This document shows positions 27,055 through 34,746 of a DNA stretch of 64,000 nucleotides, one piece after another. Under the pieces are notes generated by a model. That model made no database searches. It was given only the letters and a program-made list of their open reading frames with translations, and was not told where the DNA came from. Both the position numbers and the translations under genes were made by a program. The stretch's first letter is position 1, and each line of letters begins with the position of its first letter. Source of the stretch: Zhenpiania hominis (GTDB lineage: Bacteria; Bacillota; Clostridia; Peptostreptococcales; Anaerovoracaceae); assembly GCF_014333425.1 (NCBI RefSeq), contig NZ_JACRYT010000013.1, forward strand, positions 1 through 64,000. The letters are read 5' to 3'.

Positions 27055-28335
27055 CTATCCCTCCTGATCGAGTTTCTCTAAAAGGCTCCTTATTTTCTGC
27101 TCCGTCCTTTTGCTCTTTTTTCCCTTCATGGTCACCACCAGATTGTCCAGGCGGAACACCTCTCTGCACAACCCGGTCAGCTCTTCTGCCGTAACCCTTT
27201 CATAGGCCTTTTTCCTCTCATCCAGCCGGGTGCTGGTTTTCCCCAGAATATGTCCCTCGTACGCCTGCGCCCAGTTCAGATTTGAAGCGTGATCCAGAAT
27301 CAGTTCTCCATTGTCAATATATACAGGCTTTACATAATCCAGTTCATCTCCCAACCCCTGTTTCAGGCCGCAAAGCAGTTCCACGACAATTTCCACGGAC
27401 TCCAGCAGTCTGGAAGGCTGAACCTCATACTGAAAATACAAATTTCCGATATTGCTGTACTGCTCCATACCGGGATCAAAACTGTAAATACAGCCTGACT
27501 GCTCGGACAGCGCCTGATGGACTTTGGCGTTTTCACAGTCAAACAGGATATCATAAAGCAGCATATATGCTGCCTGGCTGCAGCGGTTCGTATCAAGGTC
27601 AAAGGAAAAGCGCACCAGAGTGTCTTTACTCTGTTTAACGGCAATCTGCCCGTTTCTGCGGAAAAACCGTTCCGGCACCGGCGCCAGATTCCGCCGCACT
27701 TTCTTTCCCTCATTCAGTTCGAAGGATTCAACGGATCTGCTCAGGAATTCAATATCCTCCTCTTCCACGCAGCCGGTCATGTAAAAAAACAGATTGTTCG
27801 TGGAAAACAGTTCCCTGTGAGCCTGCTGCAGATGTTTTTTTCCCATCCGATCCAGCCGGGTGCTTTTTCCGGTTATCGTCTGCGCGAGAGACGTTCCCTC
27901 CCAGACAATACCTCCGGTAAAAAACTCCAGCGAAGATCGTTCGTCATCTTCCCGGATTTCCGCCTTAATCCGTCTGCGTTCAATATCAATTTCCGCTGCC
28001 GGAAGGACAATAGGTTCAAACAGCTTTGTAAACACCGCAATCGCCTCCCGCAGATGCTTTTTCGCTCCGGTGATCTCAAACTGGATGAACTCCTTGTAGG
28101 TACACGCGTTGAACATCAGTCCCCGCCTGTCCAGGTAAGGATACAGTCCTCCGTCCATCAGCCAGTTGATATTGCGGATTACAATGTGCTCCAGGAAATG
28201 AGAGATCCCGTTTTCTTCCTCCCCTTCGTACAGGCTGCCTGCCCTCAGATACAGGCTGAGACAGAAACTGTGCAGGTGCTCTCCGGAATCGCAGAAAATT
28301 TCAATTCCGTTTCTGGTTACCTTCCGCTGTTCCAT
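27055..28335 (-). CDS. M16-family zinc metallopeptidase
   Basis: 426 residues. It has the inverted zinc motif HFLEH (His46, Glu49, His50), the downstream Glu in the ERRRIKAEIREDDE helix, and a C-terminal inactive half as in processing-peptidase-like proteins. Its start abuts the fumarase beta stop and its stop abuts the dehydrogenase. No signal peptide is seen, so it should be cytosolic. Its role in this operon is not clear. Confidence 0.88.
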   Translation of the reverse strand: MEQRKVTRNGIEIFCDSGEHLHSFCLSLYLRAGSLYEGEEENGISHFLEHIVIRNINWLMDGGLYPYLDRRGLMFNACTYKEFIQFEITGAKKHLREAIAVFTKLFEPIVLPAAEIDIERRRIKAEIREDDERSSLEFFTGGIVWEGTSLAQTITGKSTRLDRMGKKHLQQAHRELFSTNNLFFYMTGCVEEEDIEFLSRSVESFELNEGKKVRRNLAPVPERFFRRNGQIAVKQSKDTLVRFSFDLDTNRCSQAAYMLLYDILFDCENAKVHQALSEQSGCIYSFDPGMEQYSNIGNLYFQYEVQPSRLLESVEIVVELLCGLKQGLGDELDYVKPVYIDNGELILDHASNLNWAQAYEGHILGKTSTRLDERKKAYERVTAEELTGLCREVFRLDNLVVTMKGKKSKRTEQKIRSLLEKLDQEG

Positions 28336-28893
28336 TTACTTCCTGCTCTCCAGGTACGCCGCCCTGCCTTCCTGATACAAATCGCCTCCCGCGCTGTCCA
28401 GAACAACCGTAACCGGAAAATCCTCCACCTGCAGTCTGCGTACAGCTTCCGGCCCCAGGTCTTCAAAGGCGACAATTTCAGCGGATTTTACCTTCTGCGC
28501 CATCAGAGCCCCCGCTCCGCCGATGGCCGCGAAATAAACGGCTCCGTTTCGGATAGCCGCGTCTTTCACCTCCTGGGAGCGCTGTCCCTTTCCGATCATA
28601 GCGGTTTCCCCCAAATCCAGCAGCGTAGGCGCGTAAGCGTCCATCCGGTAGCTGGTTGTAGGGCCTGCCGCTCCGATGGGGTTTCCCGGCTTTTCCGGCG
28701 TCGGGCCCACGTAATAGATCACCGCGTCCTTTACTTCAAAAGGCAGCGGCTCCTGATTCTCTATCATCTCGATCAGACGCTTGTGGGCCGCGTCCCTGGC
28801 TGTATAAATGGTACCGGTGAGAAATACAGTATCGCCGGCTCTTAAGGGTTCTAATTTTTCTTTTGTAAATGGCTCTCTGATTCGATATTCCAT
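28336..28893 (-). CDS. Fumarate hydratase class I, beta subunit
   Basis: 185 residues, the size of the separate C-terminal subunit of iron-sulfur fumarases. Family marks are GTIYTARDAAHKRLIEMIE, YYVGPTPEKPGNPIGAAGPT, IGKGQRSQEVKDA and FAAIGGAGALMAQKV. It works with the alpha subunit, encoded 20 bases upstream, to interconvert fumarate and malate. The two-subunit, Fe-S form is common in anaerobes. Confidence 0.93.
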   Translation of the reverse strand: MEYRIREPFTKEKLEPLRAGDTVFLTGTIYTARDAAHKRLIEMIENQEPLPFEVKDAVIYYVGPTPEKPGNPIGAAGPTTSYRMDAYAPTLLDLGETAMIGKGQRSQEVKDAAIRNGAVYFAAIGGAGALMAQKVKSAEIVAFEDLGPEAVRRLQVEDFPVTVVLDSAGGDLYQEGRAAYLESRK

Positions 28894-28913
28894 AGTTCCT
28901 CCCGCATGTCTTT

Positions 28914-29756
28914 CTATAACGTCCGCTCCGCATGTCTGCTGACATGGCAGTTAATATTCACAGCGACCGGAAGCCCCGCGATGTGAGTCGGAGCGGTTTT
29001 AATCTTTACCGACAGCGCCGTTGTTTCGCCGCCAAAGCCCTGGGGGCCAATCCCCAGATCGTTGATTCTTCTGAGCAGTTTCTCTTCCATTTCCGCGTAA
29101 AAGGCGTCCGGATTCGGTCTGTCAAAAGGAATCAGCAGCGCTTCCTTCGCCATCAGCGCAGCTTTGTCAAAGGTGCCTCCAATTCCAACGCCCACTACGA
29201 TCGGCGGACACGGATTCGCTCCGGCTTCCTCACAGGTCTTCACAATAAAATCCATGACGCCTTCCGCCCCCGCTGACGGCGGCAGCATTTTGATCCGGCT
29301 CATATTCTCCGACCCGAACCCTTTCGCGGCAAAAGTGATTTTCACCTGTTCCCCCGGAACAATCTCATAATGGATATGGGCCGGCGTATTGTCTCCGGTA
29401 TTGATCCTGCGTAGCGGGTCTCTTACCACCGACCTTCTCAGGTAACCATCCCGGTAGCCCCTGCGCACTCCTTCGTTTACCGCGTCTTCCACAAAGCCCC
29501 CTGTCAGATGCACATCCTGTCCGATTTCCAGGAACACGCAGGCAAGGCCTGTGTCCTGGCACAACGGGAATACGCCTTCTTCCGCGATTCCGATATTTTC
29601 TTCTATCTTTTCCAAAACGCTTTTCGCGACCGGCCATGGCTCTTCCTGCGCCCGTTTTTGGATCGCGCATTTTACATCTTCTCCCAGAAAATAGTTGGAT
29701 TCTCTCGCCATTTCCGCAACCGCGTCCGCGATTTCTTTCACATCAACTGACCTCAT
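28914..29756 (-). CDS. Fumarate hydratase class I, alpha subunit
   Basis: 280 residues from ATG 29756 (GGAGGAGAGG upstream); the frame is open to 29843 but lacks another good start. Three Cys that bind the 4Fe-4S cluster are visible: PLCQDTG, GANPCPPIVVGVG and NINCHVSRHAERTL. GFGSENMSRIKMLPPSAGAE is diagnostic for class I fumarase. First gene of a six-gene operon and probably oxygen-sensitive. Confidence 0.93.
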   Translation of the reverse strand: MRSVDVKEIADAVAEMARESNYFLGEDVKCAIQKRAQEEPWPVAKSVLEKIEENIGIAEEGVFPLCQDTGLACVFLEIGQDVHLTGGFVEDAVNEGVRRGYRDGYLRRSVVRDPLRRINTGDNTPAHIHYEIVPGEQVKITFAAKGFGSENMSRIKMLPPSAGAEGVMDFIVKTCEEAGANPCPPIVVGVGIGGTFDKAALMAKEALLIPFDRPNPDAFYAEMEEKLLRRINDLGIGPQGFGGETTALSVKIKTAPTHIAGLPVAVNINCHVSRHAERTL

Positions 29757-29789
29757 AGCCTCTCCTCCATAAAAGTTCTGTGTTCTACT

Positions 29790-29795
29790 ATTATA
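29790..29795 (-). promoter_or_regulatory. -10 element of the fumarase operon
   Basis: TATAAT on the minus strand, 33 bases before the fumarase alpha start. The -35 at the proper distance (TTCCCA) is weak. Confidence 0.5.
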
Positions 29796-29862
29796 CGAAA
29801 AAATACGCATCTTGGGAAGCCCTTCCGCATACACTGGTAGCATTTAAAGTGCGGAGGAAACT

Positions 29863-30966
29863 ATGCAGCGAAACAGAAAAAACAGGAGCAGAAAAAGAAA
29901 GCCGGCAGTACGGACAGGAAGACGTACAGCTCCGCCTGTCCTTAAATCCGCGGCCATTCTCGTCGTCGCCATCATTTTTATCCTGATTATCATTCCCTTT
30001 ACCATTACCATGGTTTTTACCTCTGATTCACAGGAAGGCACAAAAAAAGAGAACCGTGATCCCGGCGCCCAGCCGGAAGAAACAATTACAGATACTGCCG
30101 CTGTTCCAAAAACTATTCGCGTACAGAGAGAGGACAGCGGAAAGCGTGAGAAAATAGAATTTGAAGAATACGTAAAAGGCGTTGTCGCCAGCGAAATGCC
30201 TTCGGATTTTGAGGAGGAAGCCCTGAAAGCACAGGCAGTGGCAGCTCGCACCTACTCTCTCGCCAAAGTACAAAACGCGAAAAAAAACGGAAATTCCTCT
30301 ACCCATCCAAAGGCGCCCGTGTGCGACACCGTCCACTGTCAGGTTTATCAGGACAAAGCCCAGCTGAAGAAAGGGAAAGGCGCGGACTGGATGAGGTCAG
30401 ACTGGGAAAAAATATCCGCGGCTGTCGAGGATACAAAGGGACAGCTCCTTTATTATGACGGCCAGCTGGTCCAGCAGGCGCTGTTTCATTCTTCCAGCGG
30501 CGGAAAAACAGAAAACTGCGAAGACGTCTTTGCCTCCGCAGTCCCTTACCTTGTCAGTGTGGAAAGCCCTTACGAAGAAGACGCCACCCATAAAAAAGAA
30601 ACCCTGACCCTGTCCCTTTCCGAGTTTTCCGCAAAAATCAAAGCTTCCTATCCGGATATCAGCTTCGGAACAATCCCTTCCGGCGGGATCAAAATCCTCT
30701 CCCGCAGCAGCGGTGGACGGGTCGATCAAATGCGAATCGGAAACGGGACGGTTACCGGAAAACAGGTTCGGGAGGCGCTTGGTCTCTATTCCGCCAACTT
30801 TACCATCTCCACAGGAAAGGATACCATCACCTTTACTACCACAGGGTCCGGCCACGGAGTGGGAATGAGCCAGTACGGCGCCAACGGCATGGCAAAAGAA
30901 GGTTACTCCTATAAAGAAATCCTCCAGCACTATTACAGCGGAACCACCATAGCTGGCGGCAGTTAA
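29863..30966 (+). CDS. spoIID: SpoIID/LytB-domain protein
   Basis: 367 residues. A basic N-terminus and one membrane helix (about 28-50) precede the SpoIID domain. The catalytic Glu111 is in VVASEMPSDF, followed by LKAQAVAARTY, ALFHSSSGGKTEN and GSGHGVGMSQYGA. SpoIID is a lytic transglycosylase acting with SpoIIP during engulfment of the forespore. GGAGG precedes ATG 29863. CATACACT at 29828-29835 resembles a sigma-E -10 element, but no matching -35 is seen. Divergent from the fumarase operon. The exact paralogue is uncertain, since SpoIID domains also occur in vegetative proteins. Confidence 0.8.
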   Translation: MQRNRKNRSRKRKPAVRTGRRTAPPVLKSAAILVVAIIFILIIIPFTITMVFTSDSQEGTKKENRDPGAQPEETITDTAAVPKTIRVQREDSGKREKIEFEEYVKGVVASEMPSDFEEEALKAQAVAARTYSLAKVQNAKKNGNSSTHPKAPVCDTVHCQVYQDKAQLKKGKGADWMRSDWEKISAAVEDTKGQLLYYDGQLVQQALFHSSSGGKTENCEDVFASAVPYLVSVESPYEEDATHKKETLTLSLSEFSAKIKASYPDISFGTIPSGGIKILSRSSGGRVDQMRIGNGTVTGKQVREALGLYSANFTISTGKDTITFTTTGSGHGVGMSQYGANGMAKEGYSYKEILQHYYSGTTIAGGS

Positions 30967-30974
30967 AAACGATT

Positions 30975-31337
30975 TCATACCCCGGATATTTTTTCCACGC
31001 GATATCCGGCCTGTTCCAACGCCCTGGCGATTTGTCTCTCATCCACTTCTCTGTCATAAGAAACAACCGCCTCGCCTCTGGCAAGGCTTACAGAAGCGGA
31101 AGCCCCATCTATACGGTTGATTGCGTTTGTCACGTTATTGACACAGTGTTCACAGTGCATACCGGAAATTGTTACGACTTTTTTCCCCAGAACCCTTCCT
31201 TCCAGCTTTTTTTCCCGCACAGGGACAGGGCTTCCGCCGCCTCCGCAGCATCCCCCTTTTTTCGATCTCCTTCGGATACCGATGATGGCCAGCGCCAGCA
31301 CCGCAATTACAATCAGGATTCCAATAATATTATTCAT
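30975..31337 (-). CDS. Membrane-anchored heavy-metal-associated (HMA) protein
   Basis: 120 residues. One N-terminal membrane helix is followed by a KKGGCCGGGG segment and an HMA domain whose metal site is GMHCEHCVNNV. HMA domains bind Cu(I) or similar soft metals and usually pass them to P-type ATPases. GGGAGG precedes ATG 31337. It lies just downstream of the feo cluster but behind a hairpin, and converges on the SpoIID-like gene with an 8-base gap. Confidence 0.8.
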   Translation of the reverse strand: MNNIIGILIVIAVLALAIIGIRRRSKKGGCCGGGGSPVPVREKKLEGRVLGKKVVTISGMHCEHCVNNVTNAINRIDGASASVSLARGEAVVSYDREVDERQIARALEQAGYRVEKISGV

Positions 31338-31377
31338 GCTTTTTCCTCCCTTTCCGTCAGGTAAACACAGAAAACCG

Positions 31378-31406
31378 TAAGAGACCGGAGGGCTTCCGGT
31401 CTCTTA
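31378..31406. terminator. Hairpin between the feoB partner and the HMA gene
   Basis: TAAGAGACCGGA and TCCGGTCTCTTA are perfect inverted arms around a 5-base loop. No long T-run follows on either strand, so termination may be partial. Confidence 0.6.
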
Positions 31407-31421
31407 TATCTTGTTATAAAG

Positions 31422-31607
31422 CTATTTTTCGCTGTGGCATCCGCATTCGTGTTGGGAATGCTCCAGATGCTTGAGATTCTTCACGGCACAGCTTCCGCCT
31501 GCCGGACAGCCGATACATTTATGCCCTTTTTTTCTGGCTCTCACAAGATAGGCTACCGCAGCACCGATGATAATTACCAGTACGATTACCGCAATAACTG
31601 TACTCAT
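31422..31607 (-). CDS. FeoB-associated Cys-rich membrane protein
   Basis: 61 residues. One membrane helix is followed by CIGCPAGGSC and a His/Cys tail (HSQHECGCHSEK). This matches the small proteins found next to feoB in Clostridia, which probably help ferrous iron transport. Its ATG overlaps the feoB stop (ATGA), so the two are co-translated. Confidence 0.88.
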   Translation of the reverse strand: MSTVIAVIVLVIIIGAAVAYLVRARKKGHKCIGCPAGGSCAVKNLKHLEHSQHECGCHSEK

Positions 31608-33619
31608 GCCGCAGCGCCTCCCTTTTTATGCAGGGCGCCAAACTCCGCTTCCAGTTTGCGATTGGAGCGAATCACAATCATCACTACGATTGCCGCCATG
31701 GCAAGTACCGCGATCAGACCCGGGAAGAATCCAACGCCGACGCTTCCGGTTGTAATAATAGTTCCCACCTGATATACCAGGAACGCCACTGTATAACCAG
31801 TGGCCAGCTGCAGGCCGATGCCGCCCCACAGCCACTTCTTGCTGCCCAGTTCCGAATTCATCGCGCCGATTGCCGCAAAGCAAGGAGGCGTGTACAGATT
31901 GAACATCAGGCAGGCCAGAGCCGCTGCGGAAGTAAGGCCAAAGGTCATGGCAACTTCTCCCGCCCCGCCGGTCAGCGCCAGTTCCTCTGTATCAATAAAC
32001 GCGGACAGTCCGTAAACTACCGCCAGCGTGCCAACCACATTCTCTTTGGCGATAAAGCCTGTGATCGCCGCCGCTGCCATCTGCCATACGCCGAAGCCCA
32101 ACGGAATCAGCAGTACCGCAAACGGAGTCGCGATGGTCGCCAGAATGGAAGTATTCTCCATGCCTTCTTCCACCAGCTGCAGCTGCCAGTTGAAGGACTG
32201 CATGATCTGAACCACCGCGTTGCATACCAGAATAATGGTCGCCGCTTTGATAATGTAAGCCTTCGCGCGTCCCAGCATGGAAAAGGCTGCCCTCTTAAGG
32301 CTCGGAATTTTATATTCCGGCAGTTCCATAATAAAGAAAGATTTTCTGTATTTATGACCTGTAATTTGTTTAATCAGCAGGGCTCCGAGGAAAATCAGGG
32401 CGATTCCCACAAAGTACACCAGCGTGCTGACCCAGGAAGCGCCTCCGAAGAATACCGCCGCGAAAAGAGCGATAACCGGAATTTTGGCGCCGCAGGGCAT
32501 AAAGGTCGCCAGCATGGCGGTCGCTCTTCTTTCCCTTTCATCCCGGATCGTACGGCTTGCCATAATTCCCGGGATCCCGCATCCTGTTGTAATGATAAAC
32601 GGAATGATGGATTTTCCGGAAAGGCCGACTCTTTTGAAAATCGGGTCCATTACAACGCTGACACGAGCCATATAACCGCAGTCTTCCAGCAAAGCAATCA
32701 GGAAGTACATTACCATTACCAGAGGCAGGAAGCCTACTACCGCGCCTACGCCGCCTACAATGCCGTCCGCCAGCAGCGCCTGCAGGAACGGTGAAGTGTT
32801 TTCAAGGAGTCCGGATACCCATCCCTGGAACGTTTCGATCCAGCCCACCAGCCAGTCCGCGATAAGAGGGCCCACTTTTGACTGAGAAATCCAGAATACC
32901 GCCCACATAACCGCCGCGAAAATAATGATTCCTGCTACTTTATTGGTAAGAATCCGGTCTACCTGGTCCTGTTTTGTGGTATCTTTCGTAAGAATCTTTC
33001 TGCTTTCAACTTCACCCACAATTCCGTTTACAAAAGCAAAGCGCTTTCTGTCCTCAGCGTCTACCGCCTTTTTGTCGGTCATGTCAATATCCGCCTGCAG
33101 ATACGGAGCTTTCTGCCCCTTCCCGCTCAGTGAAACTGCCTGCTTCATCACTTCGCTCAGACCCTTGCTGCTGGTGGAAACCGTTTCGATTACCGGGCAG
33201 TTCAGCTTTTCCGCCAGAAGCTTTGTATTGATTTTGGTTCCCTGCTTCTCATTGATATCACTTTTATTCAGCGCTACAATCACCGGGATTCCCAATTCCA
33301 GAAGCTGTGTGGTAAAGAACAGACTCCGGCTCAGATTAGTCGCGTCCACGATATTGATAATCGCGTCCGGATTTTCGTTTCTGACAAAACCGCTTGTAAT
33401 ACTTTCTTCCGGAGTGAACGGAGACATAGAATAGGCTCCCGGAAGATCCACCGCGATAAGCTCCTCCAACGCGCCGCTGGAAAACTCTTTCTTAATCGGA
33501 CTTTCCTTCTTTCCGATTGTAACCCCGGCCCAGTTACCAACGTGTTCACTTTTCCCTGTCAGCGCATTGTACATCGTCGTCTTGCCGCTGTTCGGGTTGC
33601 CGGCAAAAGCAATTCTCAT
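31604..33619 (-). CDS. feoB: Ferrous iron transport protein B
   Basis: 671 residues. The N-terminal G-protein domain has GNPNSGKTTMYN (G1), VDLPGAYSMSPF (G3) and ALNKSDI (G4); about eleven membrane segments follow, with the two Gate regions (GCGIPGIMASRT and a second after TGFIAKENVVG). It imports Fe(II) across the membrane. It is a compact FeoB without a long C-terminal extension, consistent with the separate Cys-rich partner. AGGAGG precedes ATG 33619. A terminator lies between feoB and feoA1, so feoB expression may depend on readthrough or its own promoter. Confidence 0.95.
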   Translation of the reverse strand: MRIAFAGNPNSGKTTMYNALTGKSEHVGNWAGVTIGKKESPIKKEFSSGALEELIAVDLPGAYSMSPFTPEESITSGFVRNENPDAIINIVDATNLSRSLFFTTQLLELGIPVIVALNKSDINEKQGTKINTKLLAEKLNCPVIETVSTSSKGLSEVMKQAVSLSGKGQKAPYLQADIDMTDKKAVDAEDRKRFAFVNGIVGEVESRKILTKDTTKQDQVDRILTNKVAGIIIFAAVMWAVFWISQSKVGPLIADWLVGWIETFQGWVSGLLENTSPFLQALLADGIVGGVGAVVGFLPLVMVMYFLIALLEDCGYMARVSVVMDPIFKRVGLSGKSIIPFIITTGCGIPGIMASRTIRDERERRATAMLATFMPCGAKIPVIALFAAVFFGGASWVSTLVYFVGIALIFLGALLIKQITGHKYRKSFFIMELPEYKIPSLKRAAFSMLGRAKAYIIKAATIILVCNAVVQIMQSFNWQLQLVEEGMENTSILATIATPFAVLLIPLGFGVWQMAAAAITGFIAKENVVGTLAVVYGLSAFIDTEELALTGGAGEVAMTFGLTSAAALACLMFNLYTPPCFAAIGAMNSELGSKKWLWGGIGLQLATGYTVAFLVYQVGTIITTGSVGVGFFPGLIAVLAMAAIVVMIVIRSNRKLEAEFGALHKKGGAAA

Positions 33620-33687
33620 GATACATCCTCCTGTTTTATAGTGTCTTAAAGATTGCGTTTGTAGTTATACAGGGCTAACCATAACCC

Positions 33688-33716
33688 ATAAAAAATAGTG
33701 ACCACCGCCACTATTT
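33688..33716 (-). terminator. Terminator between feoA1 and feoB
   Basis: AAATAGTG and CACTATTT pair around eight bases, and six T follow on the minus strand. It starts right at the feoA1 stop, so it likely ends or attenuates transcription before feoB. Confidence 0.75.
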
Positions 33717-33929
33717 CTATATCAAAACGGCCTCTGCAATACCGTTGTCGATATTATACCTTCCATCCTTGATGGACACGACGCAGCCGCCCTTCAGATG
33801 TGAAATCACCGTGATGGGCTCTCCGCTGTAACATCCCAGACGAAACAGGAACGATTCCAGTTCTTCATCGTCCGTTCGGATTTCCTTTACAATATAAGTT
33901 TCGCCAATAGTAGCTTCGCTCAAATTCAT
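33717..33929 (-). CDS. feoA: FeoA-domain protein (first copy)
   Basis: 70 residues, an SH3-like FeoA fold (FLFRLGCYSGEPITVISHLK, then GCVVSIKDGRYNIDNGIAEA). FeoA acts with FeoB in ferrous iron uptake. GAGGAG precedes ATG 33929. It has its own promoter with a palindromic operator and is followed by a terminator before feoB. Confidence 0.88.
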   Translation of the reverse strand: MNLSEATIGETYIVKEIRTDDEELESFLFRLGCYSGEPITVISHLKGGCVVSIKDGRYNIDNGIAEAVLI

Positions 33930-34003
33930 AATTCTCTCCTCACCGTCTTCTAAAAATCAAACACTTGCCTGGACAAACCTTATATTATGCAGGCCATCCT
34001 ATG

Positions 34004-34019
34004 GTTAGTAACTTCTAAC
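34004..34019 (-). promoter_or_regulatory. Palindromic operator at the feoA1 promoter
   Basis: GTTAG and CTAAC arms around six bases, just downstream of the -10 element. The half-site recurs at 34230-34246. Both resemble the GTTAG/CTAAC cores of DtxR/IdeR/MntR-type metal regulator boxes more than a Fur box. The regulator itself is not in the window. Confidence 0.5.
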
Positions 34020-34028
34020 TACATCCTT

Positions 34029-34057
34029 AGTTTAGTACAAAAGAAAATCTTTGTCAA
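34029..34057 (-). promoter_or_regulatory. Promoter of feoA1
   Basis: TTGACA (34052-34057), 17-base spacer, TAAACT (34029-34034). The -35 is perfect; the -10 matches four of six bases. Confidence 0.7.
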
Positions 34058-34118
34058 CGCTTTTCTTCCAGAAGCAGACAGAAATTTAAAAGTTTTAGTT
34101 AAAAAAGAAAATCGCTTT

Positions 34119-34159
34119 CAAAAAAGAACAACTGACCCGCTACGCAACAGGTCAGTTGT
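34119..34159 (-). terminator. Terminator between the two feoA genes
   Basis: ACAACTGACC and GGTCAGTTGT form a perfect 10-base-pair stem with a 12-base loop, followed on the minus strand by TTTTTT. Confidence 0.85.
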
Positions 34160-34229
34160 CCTATAAATGTTATTGAGTAAAGGTTGTTTGCTTGATAATT
34201 GCTTGTTTCCATCCCTAAAAGTTTGATGC

Positions 34230-34246
34230 AACTAACTAGGTTAGTT
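34230..34246 (-). promoter_or_regulatory. Perfect 17-bp palindromic operator
   Basis: AACTAAC-TAG-GTTAGTT, just downstream of the -10 element of the candidate small RNA promoter. It shares the GTTAG/CTAAC core with the feoA1 operator and sits at the equivalent position. Confidence 0.55.
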
Positions 34247-34248
34247 AT

Positions 34249-34277
34249 AACTTACCACTTTTTCTACAGTTTGTCAA
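34249..34277 (-). promoter_or_regulatory. Promoter of the candidate short RNA
   Basis: TTGACA (34272-34277), 17-base spacer, TAAGTT (34249-34254) on the minus strand, laid out like the feoA1 promoter. Confidence 0.6.
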
Positions 34278-34346
34278 CCTGTTTTTTATAATTAGATAAT
34301 TTTCCTTCCTCTCATGCCGGATTTCAAGCCCGAACAGCAAATTCCT

Positions 34347-34559
34347 CTATATCCGAATCTGCTCCGCGATCTGCCTGCTCAAAGCAGTCCGCATATCCTC
34401 CGAGATAATAACCACTCCCCCTTCATACGCTGATATAATTCTCACTTTCGCGCCGGGGATTAAACCGATACTCCTGGCAAATGCTTTGGTTTTTTCATCC
34501 CCGTTTACCTCCTGAATTGTTTGTTCTGTTCCTGCGGGCGCTGACCATAATGTTATCAT
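34347..34559 (-). CDS. feoA: FeoA-domain protein (second copy)
   Basis: 70 residues from ATG 34559 (AAGGAG upstream, 8-base gap); an upstream extension to 34607 is unlikely. FeoA fold: FARSIGLIPGAKVRIISAYE, then GGVVIISEDMRTALSRQIAE. The two feoA copies differ clearly and are not a recent duplication. It has its own consensus promoter. Confidence 0.88.
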   Translation of the reverse strand: MITLWSAPAGTEQTIQEVNGDEKTKAFARSIGLIPGAKVRIISAYEGGVVIISEDMRTALSRQIAEQIRI

Positions 34560-34630
34560 CTTATCTTCTCCTTCCTGCCTGTTTTGGTGGTCCATCGCTC
34601 CATACAACCGGAGCTTCTGTTTACACGCCC

Positions 34631-34659
34631 ATTATACCTATAGGGGTATATGTTGTCAA
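34631..34659 (-). promoter_or_regulatory. Consensus vegetative promoter of feoA2
   Basis: TTGACA (34654-34659), 17-base spacer, TATAAT (34631-34636): a perfect match to the vegetative consensus on the minus strand. Confidence 0.85.
34634..34649. promoter_or_regulatory. ATACC...GGTAT palindrome inside the feoA2 promoter
   Basis: ATACC and GGTAT arms around TATAGG overlap the -10 element and spacer, a typical repressor position. The G/C-tract pattern recalls CsoR/CstR-family operators. The regulator is not in the window. Confidence 0.45.
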
Positions 34660-34710
34660 GTTTTGCGCGAATCCGTTAAATATCGTCAGAGCGATATTTT
34701 CCGGATCATA

Positions 34711-34742
34711 AAAAGAGCGCAGCACGGTCTCTGCGCTCTTTT
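34711..34742. terminator. Bidirectional terminator after pepV
   Basis: AAAAGAGCGCAG and CTGCGCTCTTTT are perfect inverted arms around an 8-base loop, 4 bases beyond the pepV stop. Confidence 0.9.
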
Positions 34743-34746
34743 CCTG

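Larger units (their letters stand above)
34119..34248 (-). ncRNA. Candidate short RNA between feoA genes
   Basis: A promoter (34249-34277) with an overlapping palindrome faces a strong terminator about 120 bases downstream, with no feo gene between. A 36-codon frame (METSNYQANN start) exists but has no well-placed ribosome binding site and runs through the terminator stem, so it is probably not translated. The transcript could be an iron-responsive small RNA, or simply a tail for feoA2 messages. Confidence 0.4.

Noticed and set aside
30028..30336. 102-codon minus-strand ORF inside the SpoIID-like gene
   Set aside because: Antisense shadow of a gene with intact catalytic motifs.
31628..32794. 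388-codon plus-strand ORF antisense to feoB
   Set aside because: Shadow of the feoB codon pattern; no independent evidence.
34004..34246. Fur boxes in the feo promoters
   Set aside because: The palindromes lack the GATAAT-type Fur pattern; GTTAG/CTAAC cores fit other metal regulators better.
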